Of a stretch of 64,000 bases of DNA, positions 1 through 9,356 are shown in pieces. Both the position numbers and the translations under genes were made by a program. Source of the DNA: Pseudo-nitzschia pungens (taxonomy: Eukaryota; Bacillariophyta; Bacillariophyceae; Bacillariales; Bacillariaceae). Under the pieces are notes generated by a model. It was not told the origin of the DNA, made no database searches, and saw nothing but the letters and a program-made list of their open reading frames with translations. The stretch's first letter is position 1, and each line of letters opens with the position of its first letter. Location: positions 2,844,501 to 2,908,500 of the forward strand of contig CM074760.1 of NCBI GenBank assembly GCA_037355855.1, given 5' to 3'.

Positions 1-365
1 GAAAGAATGATCAAATTAAGAAACGCAAAATAGAACTAGAGATTGCCAAACAAGAAGACGGATCCATTGTCAACACGTTGGCTCGGTCGAAACAAGAAAA
101 ACGAGGGGCCAAAAGGCAAAGGTCTGAGACGGAGGACAATCCCAAAAAATATATTGGTCAACGCATTGCGAAGTACTTTCCAGAAGACGATGATTCGGAA
201 ACAATATACTATGGAACCATCGACAGGTACTCTAGCAAATCATCACTGTGGCACATCATGTACGATGACGATGATCAAGAAGAGTTCGATAAAGACGAAA
301 TTCGTGCTGGGATTCTGCTGTACGCGAAAAATAAGGACGGCGATAAAAAGAATCGCTCCGCTTGA
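1..365 (+). CDS. 3' end of a gene with a Tudor-like domain (5' truncated by window)
   Basis: The frame is open from base 3 to the TGA at 363-365, with no start inside the window, so this is the last exon or part of it. The N-terminal part is charged and Lys/Arg-rich. The last ~65 residues read GQRIAKYFPEDDD, then YYGTIDRYSS, then WHIMYDDDDQEEFDKDEI. This matches the Tudor-like fold of plant PTM/DIR17-type chromatin proteins: a G-x-R-V/I-x-K-x-F start, a Y-x-G-x-I strand, and a W-x-I-x-Y-D-D-D-D-x-E-E strand followed by an acidic helix. Such domains usually read histone tails or act in chromatin-associated proteins. The upstream domains are unknown, so function beyond probable nuclear binding cannot be assigned. 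The gene converges on its right-hand neighbour with 156 bp between the stop codons. Confidence 0.6.
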   Translation, partial: KNDQIKKRKIELEIAKQEDGSIVNTLARSKQEKRGAKRQRSETEDNPKKYIGQRIAKYFPEDDDSETIYYGTIDRYSSKSSLWHIMYDDDDQEEFDKDEIRAGILLYAKNKDGDKKNRSA

Positions 366-521
366 GGAGGGAAACATTGGCTGTACGAACTAATTAGAAC
401 CATATTTGTACACTTCATAATGTGGCATGGCAATGACAGTAGTGAATTACATTCCAGAACCTATTTGCAGGACACGCTCAGATTCTTCATAATATCGGAA
501 AGGTTCCCTAACGAGATCGGC

Positions 522-1238
522 TTAGTCGATTCCAAGATCCTTAAACTTCTTTAGAAGCGGATCTTCACGGGACAATGAAAATTCAGAATCAGAAAATGAA
601 CCTTGACTTGTAGCGTCTTGGCGAGCCTTGGCGCCAACAGCTCTCTGTAGTATAGCCTCAACTTCCAAAGCGCGCTTCTGTAGTGCGCTTACATTGCTCT
701 CCATCACGTCGATTCTTTTCTTTTCTTCGGCGCATCGCATTAAGGTTTCCTTCAAATATTCTTGATTTTCGTGGCGCTTTAGCAAAAATGATTTCGCGTC
801 CTCTTCCTGACCAGCAGCCATTGCCTCCTTCGCTTTATCGTAGTAATCATTCACATCGATTTCAATTCTTCGGGCTAAGGACTGTTGGGATCGTAGACTC
901 TCCTGGGTTGCCTCCATTCCCTCCATGGACTGTTCGAGAGCGTAGCCAACCTCTTGAGCTGCATCTAGCATCTCTTGTGTGATCCCTCTCTTCTGCATTT
1001 CCTCTTTTCTTGCTCGGTCAAAAGCATTCTTCGCACCAAGGTTGCTTCCTATGGACGCCCCAAACAACATACCAAACGGGCCTCCAACGAGACTTCCTAA
1101 AACTGCACCTGCTACCATCCCCCCACCCCCTTTTCCGGAGGCTTGTTGTCGACTTTTTTCATCGATGTCTCGGTTGAATTTGTCACTGCCAAGAGCGGTA
1201 GGACAGGATCTTGTACGATAGGACATTACTCGAGCCAT
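522..1238 (-). CDS. glycine-zipper plus PspA/IM30-like coiled-coil protein (tentative)
   Basis: This is a single-exon ORF of 238 aa; the ATG at 1238-1236 is the first in frame (a second Met is at residue 5). Residues ~36-70 form a Gly/Ala/Leu stretch (GGGGMVAGAVLGSLVGG and on), a glycine zipper typical of segments that insert into or pack on membranes. Residues ~75-205 are predicted long amphipathic helices. Within them KEAMAAGQEEDAKSFLLKR resembles the A-G-x-E-D-x-A helix turn of PspA/IM30/Vipp1 and ESCRT-III-like proteins. The C-terminus is a short acidic tail ending DPLLKKFKDLGID. No N-terminal targeting peptide is obvious. I infer a membrane-associated scaffold; the family assignment rests on pattern similarity alone. 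It could also be an unrelated coiled-coil protein. Confidence 0.6.
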   Translation of the reverse strand: MARVMSYRTRSCPTALGSDKFNRDIDEKSRQQASGKGGGGMVAGAVLGSLVGGPFGMLFGASIGSNLGAKNAFDRARKEEMQKRGITQEMLDAAQEVGYALEQSMEGMEATQESLRSQQSLARRIEIDVNDYYDKAKEAMAAGQEEDAKSFLLKRHENQEYLKETLMRCAEEKKRIDVMESNVSALQKRALEVEAILQRAVGAKARQDATSQGSFSDSEFSLSREDPLLKKFKDLGID

Positions 1239-2513
1239 TGATAGCGAAGCAATCCACCCTCTTAGTGAGGAATACTCCCAGCACGAAGAGAGCGCTATAC
1301 ATTGACTTCTGCATTGCCATCGCTACAGCATTATTGGTCCCTTCGTTGCTGTGAATGAAAATAAATACGGTATGAACTATGAACTGAGTGACGATGCATT
1401 CTCAATATTCAATCTCAAAAATAAAACCTTACCGTAAGGTCTTACCCGGTAACCTTACTTGTACGTACGGTACGAGTAAACACGTACTCGTACTCGTACT
1501 TTCTTTTTTCGTACTTCGTGGTGCTCGTCGAGGTATGCGTACCGGGTGTGCATGGTGTTCAGTAAGTTGGAGCGGTGGGCAACGTTCGCCAGTTTGGAAA
1601 GACTGGCGGGTTGTGTTGGTGATGTCGGGGTTTCTGGGTGGTTTGTCGGAGAAGGTTAGAAGCCCAGAAGAGAGGCAGCGAATCTGGAGCTGGGTTAGTT
1701 CCTGGACGGGGGGCATGGTGTGGGTTCGGGAGTTGGGCACGTGGGTGGATTTTGGTCAGAATCGATTTTGTGAGAGTGGGAGGTGGGGTGCGCGGGAGGG
1801 GGGTTGGGCGGAAGTTGATGGATTGGCGAGTATAAGTGTCAGAGGGGGTTGGCGAGGAGATGTGTCAAGGGGTTGATCGCTCTGATTGGCGAGGGATGGT
1901 GTCATGATTTGTGTCAAAGATTGGGGCTGGCGCACAAAGTTATCTCGGGGCCTGTTTCAGGGCCGGTTTCAGGATCGGCAGGTAGGGGGTAGGGGAAACC
2001 GCGTTTTTTGGGGGGGGGGCGGTTGGGCCGTGGGTGGTCGACAAGACCGGGTGGTGGGATAGTGGGTTGGGTGGGGTAGCCAGCCAGTGGGAAGTCGTGT
2101 GTTGTTGGCGACGGGGTAGGAGTGATCGACAGGATCGGGATAGCTGGGGTAAACAGCGTGCTGGGGTAGCCAGGGGGGAGACGCGTTGTGGTCAGGGGGT
2201 GATCGGCAGGATCGTGATCGGCAGGATCGGGGAGCTGGGGTAGCCAGCGTGCTGGGGTAGCCAGTGTGTGGACGTGAGCGGGGTGGCATCATGGGGTGGT
2301 TTTGGTGTTGGGGTGTTTGTGTATGGAGGTGTGTGGCTGGGGAGAAGGGATAAGTTTTGTTGATCTGCTCCCACAGGGAACAGCACTCCTCATTGTCGCC
2401 GGCTTGGTGTTGGCCAAGGGACAATGAGGTGAGCAGATGGGGAAGGCATCGTCCCGCACCTCCGTGCCTGGTAGCGGCTGCGTACCTTGTGCGGGCACCG
2501 CGTTGTGCCCGTC
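1239..2513. other. intergenic, G-rich low-complexity DNA
   Basis: No supported gene. From about 1540 to 2330 the plus strand is strongly G/T-rich. It holds imperfect repeats of CTGGGGTAGCCAG and GATCGGCAGGATCG near 2070-2270. Open frames here come from the base skew. Confidence 0.5.
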
Positions 2514-2709
2514 TGCCATACCCCGGGTCTACTAGTGATTAGAAATAGTAGTGATATGCAAATTGTGAGCTCTATCAGTTAGTCTATATGCTACAGTTCT
2601 AAGAGCTCTCTGGCAATCAGCGATTCCGTCGGCTCGCCGATTGTTTTCTTTTATCCTTATCCTTAATCCAGTCCCGCGTGTACTCGTGACTGTATTCTGG
2701 TGCACGGCA
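2514..2709 (-). repeat. 3' LTR of copy 1
   Basis: 196 bp, TG...CA ends, identical by eye to 8178-8373. On the element strand it starts TGCCGTGCACC and ends ACCCGGGGTATGGCA. These ends are shared with the other two LTR elements in the window, while the centre is private. Confidence 0.96.
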
Positions 2710-2737
2710 TACTCCTCCATGGTACTGTTCTATTGAG

Positions 2738-5700
2738 CTACTTCTCCAGTTTAGGGCTATTCCTGCAATAATAGGGATGGACTCTCCTGATATTAACCCG
2801 GTCGGTTACAAAGGGAGCAGTTTCAATAGTTACAGTTCCATTGTTATGGGCCTTGAGCACCTTGTAAGGTCCTTGTCGTGGGAAGGATAGTTTCGGAATA
2901 ATGCCCTTCCTCTCCAGGGTGACATAGTCTCCTTCCTTATAGACATGGGGAATCCTCTTCTGGTTCTCCCTGGTATTACTCTTGTGGATACTCTTCTGTT
3001 TCCTTGCTTGGATTGCTTCCCAATCCACTGGGAAATTCACAGGCATGAACATGTCCCTTCCAAACACCAATTGTGCTGGGGAATATCCCAGGGTGGTGTG
3101 GATGGCGCTTCTGATAGCATATGCTGCCTTGGTGGTGAACTCCTCGAAAGGATCCTTCTCGTGGAGGTCCCTTTGTTCCAAGTTAAAGGATAGCAGGCAA
3201 TCCTTCAGCACCTGGTGGATCCTCTCCAATACAGCATTGGATTGGGGGTTCCAGGCACCACTGGGCTTCCTTTTCATTCCCATGTTCTCGCAGAGCTCCT
3301 GGAACTCTGCTTTGAACTCACTTCCACCATCGAATCCAATTTCTTTTGGGCGCGGATACCTTGCTAGCCAGGTACTGTCTAACAAACGTTGAGTTTCTGC
3401 TGCATTTGGGGAGTCCTTCAGGTGAGCCAGTTCAAACCATCCGGTCACTGGGTCCACCATGGTGAGAACATGGATATGGTAGTCTTTACCATTTTTGTTG
3501 TGGACAGTTGCGGGTCCCCAGAGGTCCACATTGACCCTTTGCCATTTGGTAACCTCAGCTGCTTTCTCCGGTAGTAGTCCATACTTCTTCCGGCCACTCT
3601 TTTTGAACATCTGGCACGTGTGGCAGTGTTTACAGAGGTCCTGGACGTCCTTCCTCAGGCCTCTCCAGGTGAACACCGAGCGTATGCTCTGTTCCATTCT
3701 CTTTTCGCCGGGATGGACCAGCATGCTGTGGTACCATTCCATGACTCTGTCTTTGAGTTTGTCCGGGACTAGAATCTTCCCTTCCTTGTGGATTAGGCTG
3801 TAACCTTCCACCATTTTGGTGGTCAGTTGGTTGTCTTTTCCCAGAGCATTCATGATTCCTGTGTCCTTTTGTTGGTAGAACTGGATCATGTCCGGGGCAA
3901 GTGGGAATGCACTATTGCCCTGGAATTCTTCCGGTGCTTCTCCAAGTGGGAATAGGAGTTGCCAGAGGTGCTCTTCCTCGTCCGCGTAGGTGAGGGGCTT
4001 ATTTGGTGGTAGCCATTCCACCGTGTCTGCTGGATCCTTGGTGATATCCAGTCGAGACAATGCATCTGCTGCGTCGTTGTCTTTGCCGGCAACGTGCTTG
4101 ACTACCGGGTGGAACTCCTCCATAAGGAGCCTCCACCGGACCATCCTTTGGGTGGGCATCTGCTGGTACAGTAGGTTAAGGTGATCCGTGTGAATAATCA
4201 CATCTTGTCCTCGTAGGATTCCTTCGAACGCCTTTAGGCCTTCTACTATACCCAGGAGTTCTTTTTCTCCGACAGTGTAGTTGAGCTGCGCTGAGTTCAG
4301 TTTCCTTGTATAGAAACCAAGGGGTTTGCCATCTTGGCACACAGTGGCTCCCAGTTGCCTATCGCTGGCGTCTGAGTAGAGATGAAATGGTTTTGTAAAG
4401 TCTGGGAATGCAAGCTTTGCTTCATCTGCGAGCATTCTCTTCGCCTCCATGAAAGCTTTCTGCTCTGCTGGACCCCAGTACCAATTCATTTTGCCCTTTT
4501 TCCCTGCTAGTTTGTTCAGAGGGGCTAGGATGTGGGAGCGGCGCTTCCACATATCTCTGTAGAAATTTACCATTCCAAGAAACATCTTGAGTTGCTTGGT
4601 GTTCTTGGGGGCTTCCAGACGCTTCATCGCCTCCAGTTTCTTTGGCTGGGGCTGAATGCCCTCTGTTGTTAACAGGAATCCCAGATATTCCACTTCTTTT
4701 TGCATGAAGAAGGATTTTCTGAGGTTGGCTCGAAAGCCGGCGTCATCCAGTCTTTGTAGAACTGTATCGATTTTGCGGAGGTGATCCTGTTCAGATTCGC
4801 CTTCCCTCTGGATGATTAGGATATCATCGATATAGACAAGAACATAGTCCAGGTCCCCTAGTAGGTTCATCATGACTGATTGGAAGATGTCGGGCGCACA
4901 TGCGATTCCCATTGCCAGTCGTTTGTAGGCATACTTTCCCCACGGTAGAATGGTGGAGCAAATCTTTTGGCTCGCCTTGCAAATGGGGATGGTATAGTAT
5001 CCTTGGGACAAGTCCAGCGCCGTAGCTGATTTGAACTTTTGGAGCCTTTGGATTGTTTCCCCTATTCGTGGTAGTGGGAATGGTTTCCTCTGGATGGCTG
5101 CATTCATCTTCCGGAAGTCCGTTAGAACGCGAATGTCCCCTGTCTTTTTGGGTTGGCAAAAAGTAGGAGATGCCCATGGAGAATCATCATCGTGAGGGAG
5201 TTTCTCCAGGACTCCAATATCGCAGAGCCTAGTAATCTCCTTCCGGAGGGCTTGTTCAAAGGCATGGGGTACAGAATAGTACCTCTGCCGGACCGGTTTG
5301 ACCCCTGGTTGGAGCTCAATGGACACCGGTTCTATATTTTTGAGAAGACCCAGTCCTCCTCCAAAGAGTGTTGGGAATTTCTTTAGCGTTTTCTTCAAGG
5401 CTGCCTTGGACGCGTCTGTAATCTCCAGGTCATTGACCATAGCGTCTATATCGACTTTGGAGTAGTCTGCATCTAGAATTTTGGCTTGCCTTTCTTCCTC
5501 CTGCTGGAGGATTGGACTCTGTGTGTTGGCAAAGAATACTGCCTCACATTTGTCCGGGTCAGTTAGCTCCCCCATTCCCTTCATGGGGATGGAGTCACCC
5601 TGCCATTCGATTGTTCGGGAGCTGTATTTGATATCCAGTCCGAGTTGTGCCATCAAGTCTGATCCTATGATCATGTCATAGGGCACTTCTTCATGGTGGT

Positions 5701-6007
5701 GATATTCATCCACTTGGAAGGTCCATTTGATGGTCTTGGAGTTTGAAAATTCTATCAGCCTTAGTCCCACTGAAGCCGCAGACTTGGTTCGGAACTTGCC
5801 TCCGTACGTGTTGTAGGTGACAGATCTTTGGTCTCGGTTCGTTAGTTGACTTCGGTCGACAAACTGTTGTAGTATGATGGATTTGGAGCAGCCGGAGTCT
5901 AGTAGGCCCCGGAGCATCCTTCCCCTTCCCTTGTGGTCCAATACCTCCACACAGATGTCCGCGAATCTGTTGATGATCCGGGGTCCGGTGTGGATGGTAT
6001 CAACCAT
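2738..6007 (-). CDS. pol: Pol polyprotein (PR-RT-RH-IN), LTR element copy 1
   Basis: 1089 aa with no internal stop. Domains in order: aspartic protease with LLDSGCS near residue 38; reverse transcriptase with LVYIDDIL near 390; RNase H with HLYSDASDRQ and HTDHLNLLY; integrase zinc finger (VHPGEKR ... CKHCHTCQMF), a D,D35E core (NVDLWGP, FDGGSEF, VLERIHQ) and a C-terminal GPYKVLK (GPY/F) module. The order and RT class are those of Ty3/gypsy. The protein copies element RNA into cDNA and inserts it. All catalytic acids are present. It differs from the copy 2 Pol at few residues, although many codons differ synonymously, which indicates purifying selection on both lineages. Confidence 0.96.
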   Translation of the reverse strand: MVDTIHTGPRIINRFADICVEVLDHKGRGRMLRGLLDSGCSKSIILQQFVDRSQLTNRDQRSVTYNTYGGKFRTKSAASVGLRLIEFSNSKTIKWTFQVDEYHHHEEVPYDMIIGSDLMAQLGLDIKYSSRTIEWQGDSIPMKGMGELTDPDKCEAVFFANTQSPILQQEEERQAKILDADYSKVDIDAMVNDLEITDASKAALKKTLKKFPTLFGGGLGLLKNIEPVSIELQPGVKPVRQRYYSVPHAFEQALRKEITRLCDIGVLEKLPHDDDSPWASPTFCQPKKTGDIRVLTDFRKMNAAIQRKPFPLPRIGETIQRLQKFKSATALDLSQGYYTIPICKASQKICSTILPWGKYAYKRLAMGIACAPDIFQSVMMNLLGDLDYVLVYIDDILIIQREGESEQDHLRKIDTVLQRLDDAGFRANLRKSFFMQKEVEYLGFLLTTEGIQPQPKKLEAMKRLEAPKNTKQLKMFLGMVNFYRDMWKRRSHILAPLNKLAGKKGKMNWYWGPAEQKAFMEAKRMLADEAKLAFPDFTKPFHLYSDASDRQLGATVCQDGKPLGFYTRKLNSAQLNYTVGEKELLGIVEGLKAFEGILRGQDVIIHTDHLNLLYQQMPTQRMVRWRLLMEEFHPVVKHVAGKDNDAADALSRLDITKDPADTVEWLPPNKPLTYADEEEHLWQLLFPLGEAPEEFQGNSAFPLAPDMIQFYQQKDTGIMNALGKDNQLTTKMVEGYSLIHKEGKILVPDKLKDRVMEWYHSMLVHPGEKRMEQSIRSVFTWRGLRKDVQDLCKHCHTCQMFKKSGRKKYGLLPEKAAEVTKWQRVNVDLWGPATVHNKNGKDYHIHVLTMVDPVTGWFELAHLKDSPNAAETQRLLDSTWLARYPRPKEIGFDGGSEFKAEFQELCENMGMKRKPSGAWNPQSNAVLERIHQVLKDCLLSFNLEQRDLHEKDPFEEFTTKAAYAIRSAIHTTLGYSPAQLVFGRDMFMPVNFPVDWEAIQARKQKSIHKSNTRENQKRIPHVYKEGDYVTLERKGIIPKLSFPRQGPYKVLKAHNNGTVTIETAPFVTDRVNIRRVHPYYCRNSPKLEK

Positions 6008-7438
6008 TCAGTTGTGGGATCCTTTCTTTTTGAAGGTCTTTCTGTACTTTCTTCTGTACTCTTTGAGGTCTCGTTCGGAGATGTCGATCTCGTCATCGGA
6101 AACGTCATGGTCAGCTTGGGCCGTGGCCAGTACATAGGAGTACTCGTGGTTCGATAGATTCCTTCCCCAGTGGGGTTTGGAGTACTGCTCAGAGTCTGAG
6201 TCTTGTTCTTTTGCCACAAAGTGCTCCTTGAGCAAGTTGATGGTTTCCCGGTTGAATTTCCCCTTCTTGAGGGGACCACCGGTTAGTTTCCAGCACTTGC
6301 CGGCATGGACCTTGCCACAGGTCTTGCATAGCTGTTTGTTGCTGTTGTCCGCAGGTCGCTTCTTTTTGCCAGGGGACTTCCCTTGGTGTCCTCCCCCAGA
6401 TGCGGCCTTGGAGGTCTTCTTGGTGACGCCGGTCTGTTTTTCGAGGTCGGTGATGCGTTGTTGCATGATTGCCTCCTTCCGGATGGTGATTTCCAAGTTT
6501 TTGAGCTTGTCGATAGTAGTGTTAAAGGAGTGGGTGTAGAGGTCCCAACTAATGTGTTCCAGCTTCTCGAATTGGGAGTGGGTCATGTTGGAATCCAATA
6601 TTTCCTTCAATTCTCCTTGGGTGAAACTTCTTGGCGTTTCCATTTGGTCACTGCCACATTCCCAGAGGCATTCCGGGAGGTAGCTTTGGAGTTCGGCCAT
6701 TCGGTTGGCCCAGGCTCTGATGCCATGTTTGAGGTCGACGCGCATGCCTCGCATGAATCGTCGAAGGACGATGTACGAGCGTTTGCCGTTTTGGTCATTG
6801 CCAAAGATTTTGAGCTTGAGGGCATGCATGCATTCCTCCAAGACATCCTTTCTGTACTCCTGGGATTGGTAGTACTGGGTGAGGGCGCTTGCGACCTTTT
6901 TCTTTGGGATTGGAGACTCGAGGTTGTCGGTCTCCGATTCGTTGTCCGATCTCGCCTTGGCAGTTTCGGTTTTGTCGGCGTTTGGAGATTTCTCCTTTGC
7001 CTTTTCCTTGACGGCTCCCGTGGGAGTTGCGTCTTGTCCCATTGATAATAGGATGTTTGCCTGGTCTCGTTGTTCGATTTCCTGGATCTTTTTCTGCACC
7101 CGTTTGGTGCTGTGGATCTTGTGGGTCGGTTCTGCCAAGTAGGTCCGAGTGAGCGTTCGCTGGACAAGTGCGAGTGCCTCGTTAGAGAGGATTCTCTGTA
7201 GAACGTCCAGTTTCTGGTCTCCGTGGAGTTTGTCATTGCCAGCAATTTTCTGGTCAAAGTCTCTCTTCCAGATGAGGAAGAGTTCTGGTCTTTCAGTACC
7301 ATTGAGAACCTTCAGGTAGTCGCTGAATGCGATTCCACCTTGTTCACTGTCTACGTTCATCTTTACGGTGGTGGCGTCTTCCGGCCAGTCCTCCCGTGTG
7401 ATGTTGAAAGGTTTCAGTTTGGTTACCTTGGTCGCCAT
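6008..7438 (-). CDS. gag: Gag-like protein, LTR element copy 1
   Basis: 476 aa, ATG at 7438. This is the structural protein expected to form the cytoplasmic particle that packages element RNA. The N-terminal half is a helical, charged capsid-like region with an EYRKDVLEECMHALKLKIFG block. Near residue 370 there is a short zinc knuckle CKTCGKVHAGKC (CX2CX3HX3C), tighter than the usual CX2CX4HX4C of retroviral nucleocapsids, followed by a basic segment. The C-terminus is acidic, then KYRKTFKKKGSHN. The ORF ends in TGA (6010-6008), immediately followed in the same frame by the pol ATG. It is closely similar to the copy 2 Gag, with small indels around residue 140. Confidence 0.93.
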   Translation of the reverse strand: MATKVTKLKPFNITREDWPEDATTVKMNVDSEQGGIAFSDYLKVLNGTERPELFLIWKRDFDQKIAGNDKLHGDQKLDVLQRILSNEALALVQRTLTRTYLAEPTHKIHSTKRVQKKIQEIEQRDQANILLSMGQDATPTGAVKEKAKEKSPNADKTETAKARSDNESETDNLESPIPKKKVASALTQYYQSQEYRKDVLEECMHALKLKIFGNDQNGKRSYIVLRRFMRGMRVDLKHGIRAWANRMAELQSYLPECLWECGSDQMETPRSFTQGELKEILDSNMTHSQFEKLEHISWDLYTHSFNTTIDKLKNLEITIRKEAIMQQRITDLEKQTGVTKKTSKAASGGGHQGKSPGKKKRPADNSNKQLCKTCGKVHAGKCWKLTGGPLKKGKFNRETINLLKEHFVAKEQDSDSEQYSKPHWGRNLSNHEYSYVLATAQADHDVSDDEIDISERDLKEYRRKYRKTFKKKGSHN

Positions 7439-8177
7439 GGTGAGTTAATCAGTTTTCTATTTAATTTAGTTACACTATTTCTGTTATCTTTTGCTTTGTG
7501 TTGAAACTGAGTAAAAGTGATTGCTCAGTTCCTCCAGTTCTTTTGCTGGATTTGTACTGTTTCTCGTGATAACTCGTGTTACAACTGATTTTCCCCCTGG
7601 TTTGTCCAGTGGTGGGAGTTGTTTCTCTCTTTAGCTCGCGGGAATCCTGTGGTCCCCCGGAGTTGTTTCTGTTTTTATTTCGTGGGATTCGATTCCCGTG
7701 GTTCTCCGGCGTTGCCTCTTTCTTAAGCTGTCACCGGGCCGGTCCCACTTCCCGTTTCCCGTGGGATTAGTGGTGTTCAGGTGTTTATTATATACCTTTC
7801 CGTATACTCGTATATTTCGGTTTTGGTTGGCGTACCCTCTTCGGTCTGTCCATCCACTCAGTGTTGGTCCAATTAGTCCACTCACTGGATTATGTGTCAC
7901 TTTTTCAGTGTGTATTTTCGAATTTTTCGATTATTCTTGCTGTCGACCATGGTCCTGTTTGGGTCCTTAGGTGTCTCTGTTGCTGTTGTTGCTCCCTTCT
8001 TTGGGGCTAACCACTGCTGGGGTCGGTCTTCCTTGTGCTGCAGACACTGGATATCCTTCTCCCTGTTTTGCTTCTCCGTGCCTCCATTTTCTGGCAGTCT
8101 TTCGATCTCGTCGGTCCCTTGGCCGGTCGATTTCTTTCTGCTCATGGTCATCAGCACTCAGCTTGATTTTAAAATCA

Positions 8178-8373
8178 TGCCATACCCCGGGTCTACTAGT
8201 GATTAGAAATAGTAGTGATATGCAAATTGTGAGCTCTATCAGTTAGTCTATATGCTACAGTTCTAAGAGCTCTCTGGCAATCAGCGATTCCGTCGGCTCG
8301 CCGATTGTTTTCTTTTATCCTTATCCTTAATCCAGTCCCGCGTGTACTCGTGACTGTATTCTGGTGCACGGCA
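8178..8373 (-). repeat. 5' LTR of copy 1
   Basis: 196 bp. The insertion duplication CCGTC follows at 8374-8378. The promoter would lie here, but I see no clear TATA box. Directly inside it (8177-8164) is the palindrome TGATTTTAAAATCA, where a tRNA primer site would be expected. Confidence 0.96.
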
Positions 8374-9356
8374 CCGTCTACGGTGCGCGCGCTGTCGGCC
8401 CTCTCGGGACACTTACCTACCTACCATTGGGACCTTCCTCACATAGATCGTAGTGCTCGTCACGGCGCGCGCGGCAAGTTCACAGGTGGTGCGCGTGGAG
8501 GTGCGGGCGTGTCCCCACCCGCATCCTGCAGTTGCGGTGACCTGTGCCTTGCCCAACATACGAGTATGGTACGAGTAAGGTTACCAGGTACCGGGTAGGT
8601 GTAATCGCAGTCCAATTTTCGTGGAGTTGTCTACGTATCATCAGTAATATCACGGCACCAGTAACCTTACCCGTACGAGTAAGTTACCGACACCGTTGGA
8701 GGAGTTTGGAGGCGATCGCGTTATCACCGAATTTTGTTGACGACATGATCGAATGATCAGAAAATTATGATTCATTCGATTCAAATTCGAGAAAATAAAT
8801 ACTTGTTCGAATACAATAAGTGGACGTACATTGTAGTACCATCACAGTACAGTACAAGTACCCGTAATACTTCGTACGGTACAACTGTAGAAGCACCTAG
8901 TTTTTATTATTTGTAGTATGGTATGTAAGGTTTTTAAGGTTACTTCGTCACCTTACTTCGTACTGCACGGTCGTATGTATGATATACTATGAATGTAATA
9001 CAAGCATCAGGTAAAAAAAGTAACGGCGCGTGCCTTTTTGATTGACGCAAACTAAAACACCGTGGGAGGACGGACATCCAACCACAACCCGCCAAACATT
9101 ACGGTACGATCAAAAACATCGAACCGAAATCGCTGCCACTTATCCAAAAAAATCTCGGAAAAAGAAATGATTTTTTGACGATCCGTGAAACGACAAAGAT
9201 GCATGAATGAACGAAGCAGACGATTGGAGCGTTTTCCATCAGTTGATGTGGATAACGAATACCCACACTACCGTACTGATAGAATAGTTCTTTTCACTAC
9301 TGATACGAGCAAGATCTGAACATCCTCCTCGTTTACCCCATCGAAGGAAGTGAAGA
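8374..9356. other. intergenic, URB1 upstream region
   Basis: No supported gene. 8374-8540 is GC-rich. From 8560 it is full of TACGAGTA / AAGGTTAC / GTACCG words. The last ~150 bp before 9357 is likely the URB1 5' UTR and promoter, but no core element is clear. Confidence 0.5.

Larger units (their letters stand above)
2514..8373 (-). mobile_element. complete Ty3/gypsy LTR retrotransposon, copy 1
   Basis: The element is bounded by two 196-bp LTRs, 2514-2709 and 8178-8373, which read as identical, start TG and end CA. The 5-bp target duplication CCGTC lies at 2509-2513 and 8374-8378. The coding strand is minus, so 8178-8373 is the 5' LTR. After it come a ~740-nt leader, gag (7438-6008), pol (6007-2738) and a purine-rich ATGGAGGAG tract just before the 3' LTR. 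The order protease, RT, RNase H, integrase is that of Ty3/gypsy (Metaviridae-type) elements. Identical LTRs and intact ORFs imply a recent insertion that may still be competent. No chromodomain or envelope ORF is seen. Confidence 0.97.

Noticed and set aside
1388..1876. 162-codon ORF in G-rich DNA
   Set aside because: Starts at GTG and follows base skew; the opposite strand shows equally long frames.
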